IMG/VR virus record: IMGVR_UViG_3300049043_000004
Location: 1-41,444 of that record
Length of the DNA: 41,444 bases
Origin: a virus
Reading direction: 5' to 3' (one strand)
In this document: piece by piece, positions 13,620 through 21,025 of the stretch
How the letters are laid out: each line of letters starts with the position of its first letter
Numbering within the stretch: the stretch's first letter is position 1
The notes under the pieces: generated by a model
Database searches by the model: none
Told to the model about the DNA's origin: nothing
Seen by the model: only the letters and a program-made list of their open reading frames with translations
Made by a program: the position numbers and the translations under genes

Positions 13620-14000
13620 GGGGTGTGTTGCGTGGTGCCCTGTCAGTGTGCGCCAGATCGTCACCACGTTCAATCAGTACAGCAGTATCAAGACTGGCCA
13701 GACCCGTTGCGGCGCAGTTGATCTGGCTGCAGTGTGCCAGTGACGTAGTGGCACACATAAGCAGGAACTGGCACACTCCCTGCACACGGGTTGACCTCCA
13801 ACTGGCACAAGGGTCGGCTGTTTTGGTAGCGCTTTGATACCAAACACGGCCATGTAGTACGCAGCTACTGCCGCTCAAATACACTGCAGCGCAAGGGGTC
13901 TGGCGGAATGTATCCGCATGGACCTGTGGAAAACTCAGTTTCCACAGGTGTCACACTGTCTTGCGTTACATCCGTTCACAATCAAGGGTGAGCGGATGTA
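13620..14000. promoter_or_regulatory. 380-base gene-free control region with multiple inverted repeats
   Basis: No convincing gene is present. Seen: GTGTGCCA-N9-TGGCACAC (13732-13756) with two more half-sites TGGCACAC (13769) and TGGCACAA (13803); TTTGGTA-N9-TACCAAA (13822-13844), same half-site spacing; an 11-bp inverted repeat ACCTGTGGAAA-N6-TTTCCACAGGT (13922-13949), which contains TGTGGAAAA, the complement of the cyanobacterial DnaA box TTTTCCACA; and TACATCCGTTCAC-N8-GTGAGCGGATGTA (13967-14000). A TTGACC is at 13791 but no good -10 follows. The region likely holds the operator/promoter of the left half of the early region, and possibly an origin. Confidence 0.6.
13694..13723. repeat. Imperfect copy of the 3' end of the VRR-NUC gene
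   Basis: Thirty bases here match 14006-14035 with about five differences; the shared core is TGCGGCGCAGTT. The 14006 copy encodes the last residues of the VRR-NUC gene (NCAAVDLA) on the minus strand. The 13694 copy in the same strand and orientation could encode NCAATGLA but has no open gene. It therefore looks like a duplicated gene end left after recombination, with the 312-base control segment between the two copies. Confidence 0.5.
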
Positions 14001-14198
14001 CTAGCAGGCCAGATCCACTGCGGCGCAGTTCATCTCATTGATAAGTAGTGCGTTTGCTTCCTCAACGCTGCGTGCCACGCCGGCGATGCCACCTGCAGCC
14101 TGCACCACCTCGAGCCACTGCTGTTGCTCGGGCTTGACCCTGCCGGTTGGTGTCTTCACCTCAATGCTGGTGAACACCGCCACCTGAGTGCCGACCAT
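14001..14198 (-). CDS. VRR-NUC nuclease, C-terminal fragment (frame-interrupted gene)
   Basis: This fragment contains the catalytic core FTSIEVKTPTGRVKPEQQQW of the VRR-NUC fold (Glu-x-Lys of a PD-(D/E)XK nuclease), then LEVVQAAGGIAGVARSVEEA. The N-terminal part of the same protein lies in another frame at 14200-14379. The intact gene would be 14001-14379 and about 125 residues, the usual size of phage VRR-NUC proteins. The frame change is one extra base in GG around 14205-14206. Known: phage VRR-NUC nucleases pair with helicases, and a helicase gene is immediately upstream. Confidence 0.75.
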   Translation of the reverse strand: MVGTQVAVFTSIEVKTPTGRVKPEQQQWLEVVQAAGGIAGVARSVEEANALLINEMNCAAVDLAC

Positions 14199-14199
14199 C

Positions 14200-14379
14200 T
14201 CAGGCGGTGATCGTGCGCGTGGTCCAGCCGATCAGGTCAGCGCTGCCCTTGGCCAAGCCAAACGTCACCGGTCGTCCCTGGCGGTCATACAGCGTGCCGG
14301 TGTTATTGCGGAACAGACGCGTGCTGCCGGTGCTACAAGCCAGTCGGATCTGTTGCTGGATGGACTGCTCAGATGCCAT
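14200..14379 (-). CDS. VRR-NUC nuclease, N-terminal fragment
   Basis: Sixty codons starting MASEQSIQQQIRLACSTGST, then RLFRNNTGTLYDRQGRPVTF and GLAKGSADLIGW. The GxADL motif supplies the catalytic Asp of the VRR-NUC family. The frame ends at TGA (14200-14202) two residues after ITA, whereas the frame of the next fragment continues as ITPEMVGTQVAVF. Removal of one base joins them seamlessly. The ATG at 14379 overlaps the end of the helicase gene by 11 bases, like other gene pairs here. Confidence 0.7.
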   Translation of the reverse strand: MASEQSIQQQIRLACSTGSTRLFRNNTGTLYDRQGRPVTFGLAKGSADLIGWTTRTITA

Positions 14380-15631
14380 GCCGCTTAGCTAGACGGGCTT
14401 CATACACCCGCTCTGCCCATCCTCGCTTGTACCCACGTTGCTGCGCTAACTGGCGTAAGTCTTCAAGGCTCTGCGCACTGCCTTGCTCGCGTTTGCGTTG
14501 GCGGGTGGTCAGCTCCTGGAGCTCACCATCAACCACCTCCAGCTCCCTGGTTTCTTGCGGTGCAAATACATGCCCGCAATCAGGGCATACCTGAGCAGCG
14601 CTGCTAGCGGTGCTGAAGCACACCGGGCACACCTTCACCGATGGCGCCTTCTCGCGGTCGCGTTTGGCAGCACCATCTAGGTTCCAGTCACGGTCCTCGA
14701 GGTGATGCCCCAGCCGCAGCGTATTGCCCACGTGGTCGAGCACCACAGCCACCTTGTCGCCGCTTGGCCTGAGGCATCGGCCGATCATCTGCAAATGCAA
14801 CCCGACCGACTGCGTAGGCCGCAGCAGGATGCACCCGCCAACGCTTGGAACATCGACGCCCTCGCCGATCAGCGCGCAGCTGGTCAGCACCTTGATCCGG
14901 CCAGTACCAAGTGCCTGCAGCAGGTCGCGTCGCTGCTCGGTGCTCATGGTGCCGTCAATGCTGGCAGCGGCAATGCCCTGCGACACGAACAGCGCCGCCA
15001 CCGCTTCGGCATGAGCCACTGAGCAGCAGAAGGCGATCGCCGTCTGACCATGGAGGTGCTTGCGGTAATGGCTGACGCAGTCACCCATGATTGTGGTCAC
15101 ACGCTGCTCAGCTTGCTTTGGGTCAAAGTCACCCATCCGCTTACGCAACCCGCTTGCATCAAACCCTGGTGGTGCCAGCACCCGTGCGCTAGCTAGGTAG
15201 CCATTGTCTGTAAGCCATGCACCGCTTGGTCCTTGCACCATGGCCTGATACCACTCACCAAGGCCGCGGCCGTCACCACGTACCGGTGTTGCCGTAACAC
15301 CCAGCACATGCGCCTGATGGAAGTGCTGCAGTACCGTCACCCATTGCCCTGCATTGGTGTGATGCGCTTCATCGATGACCAGCAGCTGGAAGAACCCAGT
15401 CGGTAACTTATGCAGCCGCCGTGCCAGTGTTTGCACACTGGCCACCTGTACCGCATGGCTTAGGTCCATGCTGCGGTTGGCCTGGATCCTGCCGTGCTTG
15501 ACGCCCATTCTGCTAAGGCTGCTGCTGGCTTGGTCGAGCAACTCAGACCGGTGCACCAAGATGCAGACGCGGTTGCCTTTGCGTGGCAGCAGCCTGCGCG
15601 ATGTAGCTGAAGCACACGGTCTTGCCGCCAC
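14369..15631 (-). CDS. Superfamily 2 DEAD/DEAH-box helicase, main fragment
   Basis: It contains helicase motifs Ia (VCILVHRSELLDQ), II (LLVIDEAHHTNA), III (VLGVTATPVRGDG), IV-V (AIAFCCSVAHAEAVAALF, VLTSCALIGEGVDVPSVG) and VI (QMIGRCLRPSGD), followed by a C-terminal four-Cys zinc ribbon (CPVCFSTASSAAQVCPDCGH). Motif I is in the neighbouring frame at 15543-15725. The full gene would be 14369-15725, about 451 residues. The first ~13 residues of this open frame are out-of-frame sequence. Known: such RecG/UvsW/Ssl2-like helicases act in replication or recombination. Confidence 0.85.
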   Translation of the reverse strand: MAARPCASATSRRLLPRKGNRVCILVHRSELLDQASSSLSRMGVKHGRIQANRSMDLSHAVQVASVQTLARRLHKLPTGFFQLLVIDEAHHTNAGQWVTVLQHFHQAHVLGVTATPVRGDGRGLGEWYQAMVQGPSGAWLTDNGYLASARVLAPPGFDASGLRKRMGDFDPKQAEQRVTTIMGDCVSHYRKHLHGQTAIAFCCSVAHAEAVAALFVSQGIAAASIDGTMSTEQRRDLLQALGTGRIKVLTSCALIGEGVDVPSVGGCILLRPTQSVGLHLQMIGRCLRPSGDKVAVVLDHVGNTLRLGHHLEDRDWNLDGAAKRDREKAPSVKVCPVCFSTASSAAQVCPDCGHVFAPQETRELEVVDGELQELTTRQRKREQGSAQSLEDLRQLAQQRGYKRGWAERVYEARLAKRHGI

Positions 15632-15725
15632 CGGTCGGCAGCACCGCTAGGACAGCCTTGTGCCCTAGCTGGTACTGCAGGCGGATGTCAGTGATCAGCT
15701 GTTGCTGGTATGGGCGGAGGTTCAT
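15578..15725 (-). CDS. Helicase N-terminal fragment with Walker A motif
   Basis: The product begins MNLRPYQQQLITDIRLQYQL (a Q-motif-like start) and has VLAVLPTGGGKTVCFSYIAQ, the helicase motif I. It runs until the frame change at ~15578-15590, where dropping one base (for example one T of TTT at 15578-15580 on the + strand) leads into GNRVCILVHRSELL of the main fragment. The ATG overlaps the stop of the upstream gene (ATGA at 15722-15725). So this is the start of one helicase gene, not a separate protein. Confidence 0.75.
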
Positions 15726-15938
15726 AGCTTTGCCTCCTCGCGCAACAGCATTGCCAGCGCATGAACGGTCATGCCTGGGCGGCGTTCGGCCAAGGTGACC
15801 AACTCGTAGCTGAAGTGATCCAGTACCGCAGCAACACCAGCGCGTTGCGCACGGTTGGTATGTGGTGGGTAATCGACCTCTTTGCATTGCATCCTGAAAT
15901 GCCACCGTACAGCGGTCTAGCAATGTGTTGTCTTTCAT
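15722..15938 (-). pseudogene. Small hypothetical gene with a single-base frameshift
   Basis: The protein starts MKDNTLLDRCTVAFQDAMQ and, in the next frame, continues VDYPPHTNRAQRAGVAAVLD, HFSYELVTLAERRPGMTVHA and LAMLLREEAKL. The length is 72 codons plus one base. Dropping one base of the TTT run at 15881-15883 gives an uninterrupted 71-residue protein reading ...AMQEVDYPP.... Its ATG overlaps the upstream gene's stop and its stop overlaps the helicase ATG by four bases, exactly as an intact operon would have. Family unknown; it is helical and acidic. Confidence 0.65.
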
Positions 15939-16186
15939 CGCAGCACCGTCCAATGCACGCTGTAGACGCCATGGCCGCTGGTCACATCAACCAAACCAAC
16001 GGCTTGAAGGCCAGCAATCCGCCGGCTGACATTCAGCTGCGTCACCTGCCACCGCTCGATCAAGGTCTGCGTTGACACCATGCCTTCAGGGCCAGCAGTC
16101 GCCAGCTCGAGTAGGTCCAGTGCCTTCTGGTCGCCATGCAGTTGCCGCAGCTGCAGCAGCTTGCGAATGGGTAAGGTCCAGGTCAT
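15935..16186 (-). CDS. Winged-helix DNA-binding protein
   Basis: An 83-residue protein: MTWTLPIRKLLQLRQLHGDQ, then ALDLLELATAGPEGMVSTQT, LIERWQVTQLNVSRRIAGLQ and AVGLVDVTSGHGVYSVHWTV. The middle part is a helix-turn-helix and the end is a beta-hairpin wing, typical of MarR/IclR-like winged-helix proteins without other domains. The ATG at 16186 is preceded by AGGAGG seven bases upstream. It overlaps the next gene by four bases. It is probably an early regulator. Confidence 0.7.
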   Translation of the reverse strand: MTWTLPIRKLLQLRQLHGDQKALDLLELATAGPEGMVSTQTLIERWQVTQLNVSRRIAGLQAVGLVDVTSGHGVYSVHWTVLR

Positions 16187-16216
16187 CACTCCACCTCCTG
16201 CAGCAGTTGCATCCAG

Positions 16217-16489
16217 TTAGGTCCGAATTGCTGTTGCAGTTGCAGCTTGGCTTGCCGCGGCTTCGTGCTTGTCGACTTCACCGGCTGACTTTTGAATGAA
16301 CTCTCCAATCAATTGACTTGCGTGCTTGTTTTGATTGCGCGCCATTGCCTTGATGCGCTCATTTAACGCAATAGGAATGGTGCCATGCACTCGGATCAAA
16401 CCTTGCGCTTTCAAATCAAGCGACAATGACTGATCGTCATCGTCATCAAAGAATCGACGCGGAACGATTGCGCTGGTCATAGCGATCAC
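16217..16489 (-). CDS. Ribbon-helix-helix-like protein, frame-interrupted near its C-terminus
   Basis: A 90-residue open frame: MTSAIVPRRFFDDDDDQSLS, then LIRVHGTIPIALNERIKAMA and RNQNKHASQLIGEFIQKSAG. The strand-helix-helix pattern VHGTIPIALNERIK...ASQLIGEFI suggests a ribbon-helix-helix DNA-binding domain. In the adjacent frame, after the AAAS segment, the sequence continues KLQLQQQFGPNWMQLLQEVE and stops with TGA overlapping the next ATG. Removal of one C from CC (16249-16250) would join them, making a 98- or 101-residue protein ending at 16186. The native start may be the ATG at 16480. Confidence 0.65.
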   Translation of the reverse strand: MIAMTSAIVPRRFFDDDDDQSLSLDLKAQGLIRVHGTIPIALNERIKAMARNQNKHASQLIGEFIQKSAGEVDKHEAAASQAATATAIRT

Positions 16490-16767
16490 AGATCAATGGT
16501 GGCGGTGGTTGGATCAACTTCGTGTCTGCTGATGGGAGCAGGTGGCGCGTAGGGTTCAGTGATCAACTTGAAGACCGACTGACAGACCAACACTGCATCA
16601 CGCAGTTTGTTGATGTCGTCATCAACGGAATAGACTCCCATCTCCTGCCGGCGAAGTTCCTGCAGGTAGGACTCTGAACCTTCCCGCGCCAGGGTGTTCT
16701 TGATGAATGCCTCCAGCGACTCAGCCGACTGCTGCAGGTTGTTCAGCTTTAGCCGGTAGTCACGCAC
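16486..16767 (-). CDS. C-terminal fragment of the 375-residue early protein
   Basis: This fragment reads (M)RDYRLKLNNLQQSAESLEA, FIKNTLAREGSESYLQELRR and VYSVDDDINKLRDAVLVCQS, a helical, coiled-coil-like segment. Its frame is open well upstream (to about 16940), covering KEEALTVGAKPADPERQAKA and a Lys/Pro/Ala-rich linker KKPAPPKKSAEELEAERHK. That upstream part is the natural continuation of the 16883-17614 gene after one extra base at CC (16938-16939). So the real gene probably spans 16486-17614. Confidence 0.65.
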   Translation of the reverse strand: MRDYRLKLNNLQQSAESLEAFIKNTLAREGSESYLQELRRQEMGVYSVDDDINKLRDAVLVCQSVFKLITEPYAPPAPISRHEVDPTTATIDL

Positions 16768-16882
16768 GTCCTGCTGTACCTGGAACTTGTGGCGTTCAGC
16801 CTCCAGTTCCTCTGCCGACTTCTTGGGTGGTGCCGGTTTCTTGGTTGCCTTGGGAGCTGCAGCCTTGGCCTGACGCTCGGGG

Positions 16883-17614
16883 TCAGCTGGCTTGGCGCCA
16901 ACAGTAAGTGCTTCTTCCTTGGATTTGCGATCTGCGTCCTTCCCGCTCTTTCAACTGCTGCAGGCCGATCTTCTGGTTTAGGTAATGCTGCGATTCTGCT
17001 TGCGTCGGTGCGCGGTACTCACCCTTCCGTTCCCGCTTTTCAGGTGGGATTGACTCAAAGGCTTCTTGCCAAGCCTTGATGACCTCAGGCTGCTCCTCCG
17101 CAAAGGGAGGCTCCATGTCAAATGCACCTTGATGATCGCTTGGATGCGAACGATCAAATTGCGGCGGCGTCCAGTCATCAACGCGGCGCATCATCGATTG
17201 GTATGGGCGCAGCTGACTGACGCTGGTGGGTAGCGGCAATGGCATCAGCCCACGTTCAGCGCGACGCTCGTTTTCGGCAACAAACCCGGCATAAAGCACC
17301 GACCACATGATGATCGTGTTGGCGGTAATATCGGGGATTGGCTTGTCCCCGCCTTCCAAGCGAAAGTCGCGGCGCTTGAGCCACTCAGCCCAACCACGCG
17401 CCTGATCGTCTTTCGACCAGACGGAATCGCGGGTGAAGTCACCGCTCCACTTCATGCGGCTCAGTTCGGCGCCCAGCAGCAGGCGAGCCCGCCAGTCCAG
17501 GTCACAAAGCAATTCGATGTTGCTGACGCTGATCGAGCACCGTTGCTCGGGGCTCATATCGGGGCTGGTGGACTGCAGGCCCAGTGGAGAGCCAATAGAA
17601 ACAAGGTCTGTCAT
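16883..17614 (-). CDS. Large early hypothetical protein, N-terminal part (frame-interrupted)
   Basis: A 243-codon open frame. The product begins MTDLVSIGSPLGLQSTSPDM and has LDWRARLLLGAELSRMKWSG and a central helical region NTIIMWSVLYAGFVAENERR. No catalytic motif or family is recognised. The last ~19 residues are out of frame: the natural continuation is DADRKSKEEALTVGAKPADP in the next frame (see 16486-16767). The combined protein of about 375 residues would have an N-terminal folded domain, a Lys/Ala/Pro linker and a C-terminal coiled coil. It is the second gene of the leftward operon, 68 bases after the first. Confidence 0.65.
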   Translation of the reverse strand: MTDLVSIGSPLGLQSTSPDMSPEQRCSISVSNIELLCDLDWRARLLLGAELSRMKWSGDFTRDSVWSKDDQARGWAEWLKRRDFRLEGGDKPIPDITANTIIMWSVLYAGFVAENERRAERGLMPLPLPTSVSQLRPYQSMMRRVDDWTPPQFDRSHPSDHQGAFDMEPPFAEEQPEVIKAWQEAFESIPPEKRERKGEYRAPTQAESQHYLNQKIGLQQLKEREGRRSQIQGRSTYCWRQAS

Positions 17615-17682
17615 GATGGGATTGCTGTGTTGATGGCGCCAACGAAAATCAGCACTTTCGTTGGCGCCGTTTTTCCTGCTGA

Positions 17683-18237
17683 TCAGGCCGCGACCTCCTG
17701 AGCAGGTGCCAGCACCCGGCTCAGGTCAGCCAGTTTGCGACCGGCGTCGGATGCAGCCAGCAGGCCAGCGACATCGCCGCCAGTGGCGCGGTAGGCATCC
17801 ATGGTGCGGACAAACTCATCGCGCACCTTGCTGAACTTGGCGGCGAACTTCTCCGTTGCCATGAGAGCGTCGGATTCGTTGACCAAGCGCACCTTGTTGT
17901 TCTCCTTGTCAAGAGTGATGCGCAGTCCGACCAAGGCATAGAGGATGCCGTTGATCTTGCCGATGCTGGTTTGAACAGAACGCTCGGTCAGTTCGCCATC
18001 GCTGGCGGCGATGATCTCACCAACAGTGCACTGCCGGCCGAGGTACTCAAACAGTTGAAGGACGTAACCGGCGGTGTTGTAGGCCTTGCCACTGATCAGG
18101 TGATCGCGGTTGCCCTCGAGGATCAGGTCCTGAAGGCCGGTTTTGATCTGCAGGCGGGAAAGCAGATCGTCAGCCGCAAGGCAGAGAGGCTCAAGCGGGC
18201 TCTTGGCGTCTCCGTTGAAAAGGCGACGTGCAGGCAT
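17683..18237 (-). CDS. First gene of the leftward operon, unknown function
   Basis: A 184-residue protein starting MPARRLFNGDAKSPLEPLCL at the ATG at 18237. It contains LEGNRDHLISGKAYNTAGYV, LQLFEYLGRQCTVGEIIAAS, ERSVQTSIGKINGILYALVG and LVNESDALMATEKFAAKF. The VGEIIAASDGELTERSVQTSIGKI part resembles a winged-helix arrangement, so DNA binding is possible. The C-terminal half is helical. I recognise no family. As the first leftward gene next to the operator-like repeats at 18266-18298, it is a candidate early regulator; this is inference. Confidence 0.7.
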   Translation of the reverse strand: MPARRLFNGDAKSPLEPLCLAADDLLSRLQIKTGLQDLILEGNRDHLISGKAYNTAGYVLQLFEYLGRQCTVGEIIAASDGELTERSVQTSIGKINGILYALVGLRITLDKENNKVRLVNESDALMATEKFAAKFSKVRDEFVRTMDAYRATGGDVAGLLAASDAGRKLADLSRVLAPAQEVAA

Positions 18238-18265
18238 GGTGCAACCGCCGAATGGCGGGGGCTGT

Positions 18266-18362
18266 GTTGAAGCGTTGAGCGCGGTTGACGTGCTCAACGT
18301 GGAAAGCGTAGCAGGTCTGATCCGAGCGTCAACCCTTGCGACCGTAGCAGCGACGGCTACAG
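18266..18362. promoter_or_regulatory. Divergent promoter/operator region
   Basis: Leftward: TTGACG (18328-18333 on the minus strand), 16-base spacer, TACGCT -10 (18306-18311), reading toward the 18237 gene. Rightward: TTGCGA (18335-18340), 16-base spacer, TACAGT (18357-18362), 24 bases before the ATG at 18387. The two -35 boxes are nearly adjacent, so they form a back-to-back pair. Between the leftward -10 and its gene, GTTGA occurs at 18266, 18274 and 18284 and TCAAC at 18294, the last two forming GTTGA-N5-TCAAC. These look like binding sites for a regulator, plausibly the RHH protein next door. Confidence 0.5.
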
Positions 18363-18386
18363 TAGGCAAGCCCTCGGCCGTTGCAG

Positions 18387-18560
18387 ATGCGTTTAGCCCA
18401 TCCAACACCAGTGCGGCTCACCCCAGATCAGTTGCACTGGCTCGACTCCTGGCGTGGTGACCGCATGAGCAGAAGCACTGCCATCAGGTTGGTGCTACAG
18501 CAATCCATAGACCTGCAGCAACGCGGTCTGCTGCCCGCCACCGGACGCCGCGAGTCATGA
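18387..18560 (+). CDS. 57-residue ribbon-helix-helix regulator
   Basis: A short gene. The product reads MRLAHPTPVRLTPDQLHWLD, then SWRGDRMSRSTAIRLVLQQS and IDLQQRGLLP. It has the strand (PVRL) - helix (PDQLHWLDSWRG) - helix (SRSTAIRLVLQQSI) of the Arc/CopG family. The stop TGA overlaps the primase-helicase ATG (ATGA), indicating coupling. It lies directly beside the divergent promoter with GTTGA repeats. Known: small RHH proteins bind short repeated sites and repress their own promoters. That this one acts at 18266-18298 is inference. Confidence 0.7.
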   Translation: MRLAHPTPVRLTPDQLHWLDSWRGDRMSRSTAIRLVLQQSIDLQQRGLLPATGRRES

Positions 18561-21025
18561 CCATTGCAGACATCACCAATGGCAGGTGGCCCGACCTGCT
18601 GCAGCAGCTTGCTGGCTTGACGCCAGATCAACTCACCGATAAGCACCAGCCGTGTCCGCTTTGCGGTGGTACCGATCGTTACCGCTTTGATGACCAAGGC
18701 GGCACCGGCTCGTGGTACTGCAACCAATGCGGTGGCAAGGACCAACGCGGTGGTGGTGGTACAGGCATGGACCTGATCATGCGCCGCAATGGCTGGTCCT
18801 ATGCCGATGCCTGCCGGCACCTCGAGCAGCACCTGGCAGTGGTGCCGGAACCGCCGACCAAAGGCGCTGACCACACCTGGCGGTACAGCAGCACCTTCTA
18901 CGTCTGCCGGTTTCCCGGCAAAGCCATCAGACCACTCTGGTGGGATGGTGACGCCTGGCGCTGGAAGGCACCACCAGCACCGCGGCCGCTGTACTGGGCG
19001 CGGAAGCTGCCGGGTGCACCGGTGCTGGTGGTCGAAGGTGAAAAGACAGCTGATGCAGCTGCTGCACTATTCACCGGTCATGCTGTCGTCACATGGCCAT
19101 CCGGTTGCAAAGCCATTGCAAAAGCCGATTGGTCGCCACTAGCCGGTCGTCGTTGTGTGCTATGGCCTGATGCCGACATGCCAGGTCGTGACGCAATGGC
19201 CAAGCTGGCGTTGCGGTTACTTGCTGCTGGTGCTACCCAAGTGCGTATTGTCCAGCCGCCAGATGGTGTACCCGATGGCTGGGACCTGGCAGATGCTGAT
19301 TGGACACCAGCGCAAGCCGCAGCGCATCTCATGCGTAACCGCAGCGCACCGATCACCTTGCCGGAACTCGAGCCGGAACCAGTGCTCGAACCTACGATCG
19401 AACCAGACCCGTTGCCAGATGTTGACGGTTACTTTGCCTGCCTTGGTTTCGACAATGACGCCTTCTACTACCAACCCAGCAGCACCGGGCAGGTAACGCG
19501 TCTGTCACGCAGCAGCCACACTGGCACCAACCTGGTAGCGCTAGCGCCATTGGTTTACTGGGAATCGCTTTACCCATCTAAAACCGGTGTCAACTGGACC
19601 GCAGCTGCCAGCAGTTTGTTCGAGCGTCAAGCTGCAGCAGGTGTCTACAGCCCTGATCGCATCCGTGGTCGTGGTGCATGGTGGGATCAGCGCTGCAGTG
19701 TCCTGCACCTCGGCGATCGCCTTGTGGTAGACGGCGCCAACCGTGATGTCAGTACTGGCATCACCGGCAGCTCGTACCTCTACCAGCGCCTTGCGCGGTT
19801 GCATGGTCCCGGCACTGCCAAGCCGTTGGATGATGTCGAGGCTCATGTCCTATCAGAACTGGCCGAACGGTTCCGCTGGGATGTGCCTGCATCTGGCCTG
19901 CTGCTGGCCGGTTGGGTAACGCTTGCACCGATCTGCGGTGCACTCAACTGGCGGCCGCACGCATGGCTCACGGCAGGTGCCGGTTCTGGCAAGTCCGCCA
20001 TTCTGGATCGTTACATCAGCCCACTTCTGGGTGACATGGGTCTGTTCGTCGGTGGCAACACCACCGAACCGGGCATCCGCCAGGCCTTGCGCGCTGATGC
20101 GCGGCCGGTCGTATTCGATGAAGCAGAGTCCAACGAACGCAGCGATCAGCAACGGATGCAGGCGATCCTTGGCCTGGCACGAGTGGCCAGCTCGGAGTCC
20201 AAAGCCCACACCCTAAAGGGCAGTCCCGAAGGTGATACGCAGCGTTACACCATCCGGTCGATGTTCCTGATGTCGTCGATTGCTACGGCTCTGAAACAAG
20301 GTGCTGACAAATCACGCTTTGCGCAGCTCACATTGCGCAATCCCAGCGACATACCACGTGATGAACGCATCGCTCACTGGGAAGCATTAGACAAGGACCT
20401 TGACCGCTACGTAACAGAAGCCATTGGCCAGCGATTGCAGGCTAGGACCATTGCATTGATACCAACGATTCGCGCCAGTGTGCGTATCTTCACCAGGGCA
20501 GCAGCAGAAGCATTTGATAGCCAACGCCTTGGCGATCAATACGGCACGCTATTAGCCGGTGCGTGGTCTTTGCAGTCCAGTGAAGTTGCCACACCCGATC
20601 AGGCATGGCAGCTAATTGAACAAAACAACTGGGAACCGTATTCGCAAGCAGTTGAAATACCAGATGAAAAGCGCTGCCTGCAACGTATCCTGCAGTATCA
20701 AATACGCGCTGAAGGTAGTAAAACTGTCACCCGTACTGTTGGTGAACTGGTAGACGTTGCATTGCATCACAGTACCGATATAGACGTCACCGCAGACCTC
20801 GCAGCAGCAATCCTTGGCCGCAATGGCATCAAGGCTGAACAAGGCTGCATCTGCATCTCAAACACCGCTAACGCCATCGCTGGCATCCTGTCCGATACGC
20901 CATGGAGCAACTGCTGGTCCACCGTGCTGGCGCGCTTGCCAGGTGCGGAGAAGGTCGGCGTTATTTGGTTCAAAGGTTCAGGCGGTAACAGTCGAGCAAC
21001 CAAAATCCCACTCGAAGCCGCCTGA
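18557..21025 (+). CDS. Primase-helicase (zinc-ribbon, Toprim-like and AAA+/D5-type helicase domains)
   Basis: An 822-residue replication protein. Residues 31-60 form a primase zinc ribbon (QPCPLCGGTDRYRF, YCNQCGG). A Toprim-like region follows (PVLVVEGEKTADAAAALF, then VLWPDADMPGRDAMA with the acidic pair). The C-terminal half is a DUF927/D5-type helicase: AWLTAGAGSGKSAILDRY is the Walker A near residue 475, and RPVVFDEAESNE is the Walker B. The last 100 residues look like a winged-helix domain. Known: such fused proteins unwind the origin and prime synthesis in many phages and plasmids. It is followed by the repeat array. Confidence 0.9.
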   Translation: MTIADITNGRWPDLLQQLAGLTPDQLTDKHQPCPLCGGTDRYRFDDQGGTGSWYCNQCGGKDQRGGGGTGMDLIMRRNGWSYADACRHLEQHLAVVPEPPTKGADHTWRYSSTFYVCRFPGKAIRPLWWDGDAWRWKAPPAPRPLYWARKLPGAPVLVVEGEKTADAAAALFTGHAVVTWPSGCKAIAKADWSPLAGRRCVLWPDADMPGRDAMAKLALRLLAAGATQVRIVQPPDGVPDGWDLADADWTPAQAAAHLMRNRSAPITLPELEPEPVLEPTIEPDPLPDVDGYFACLGFDNDAFYYQPSSTGQVTRLSRSSHTGTNLVALAPLVYWESLYPSKTGVNWTAAASSLFERQAAAGVYSPDRIRGRGAWWDQRCSVLHLGDRLVVDGANRDVSTGITGSSYLYQRLARLHGPGTAKPLDDVEAHVLSELAERFRWDVPASGLLLAGWVTLAPICGALNWRPHAWLTAGAGSGKSAILDRYISPLLGDMGLFVGGNTTEPGIRQALRADARPVVFDEAESNERSDQQRMQAILGLARVASSESKAHTLKGSPEGDTQRYTIRSMFLMSSIATALKQGADKSRFAQLTLRNPSDIPRDERIAHWEALDKDLDRYVTEAIGQRLQARTIALIPTIRASVRIFTRAAAEAFDSQRLGDQYGTLLAGAWSLQSSEVATPDQAWQLIEQNNWEPYSQAVEIPDEKRCLQRILQYQIRAEGSKTVTRTVGELVDVALHHSTDIDVTADLAAAILGRNGIKAEQGCICISNTANAIAGILSDTPWSNCWSTVLARLPGAEKVGVIWFKGSGGNSRATKIPLEAA

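Noticed and set aside
13249-13884. Long minus-strand ORF overlapping the control region
   Set aside because: The translation is low-complexity (His/Arg/Pro/Ala-rich), covers the terminator hairpin and repeats, and shows no protein-like pattern.
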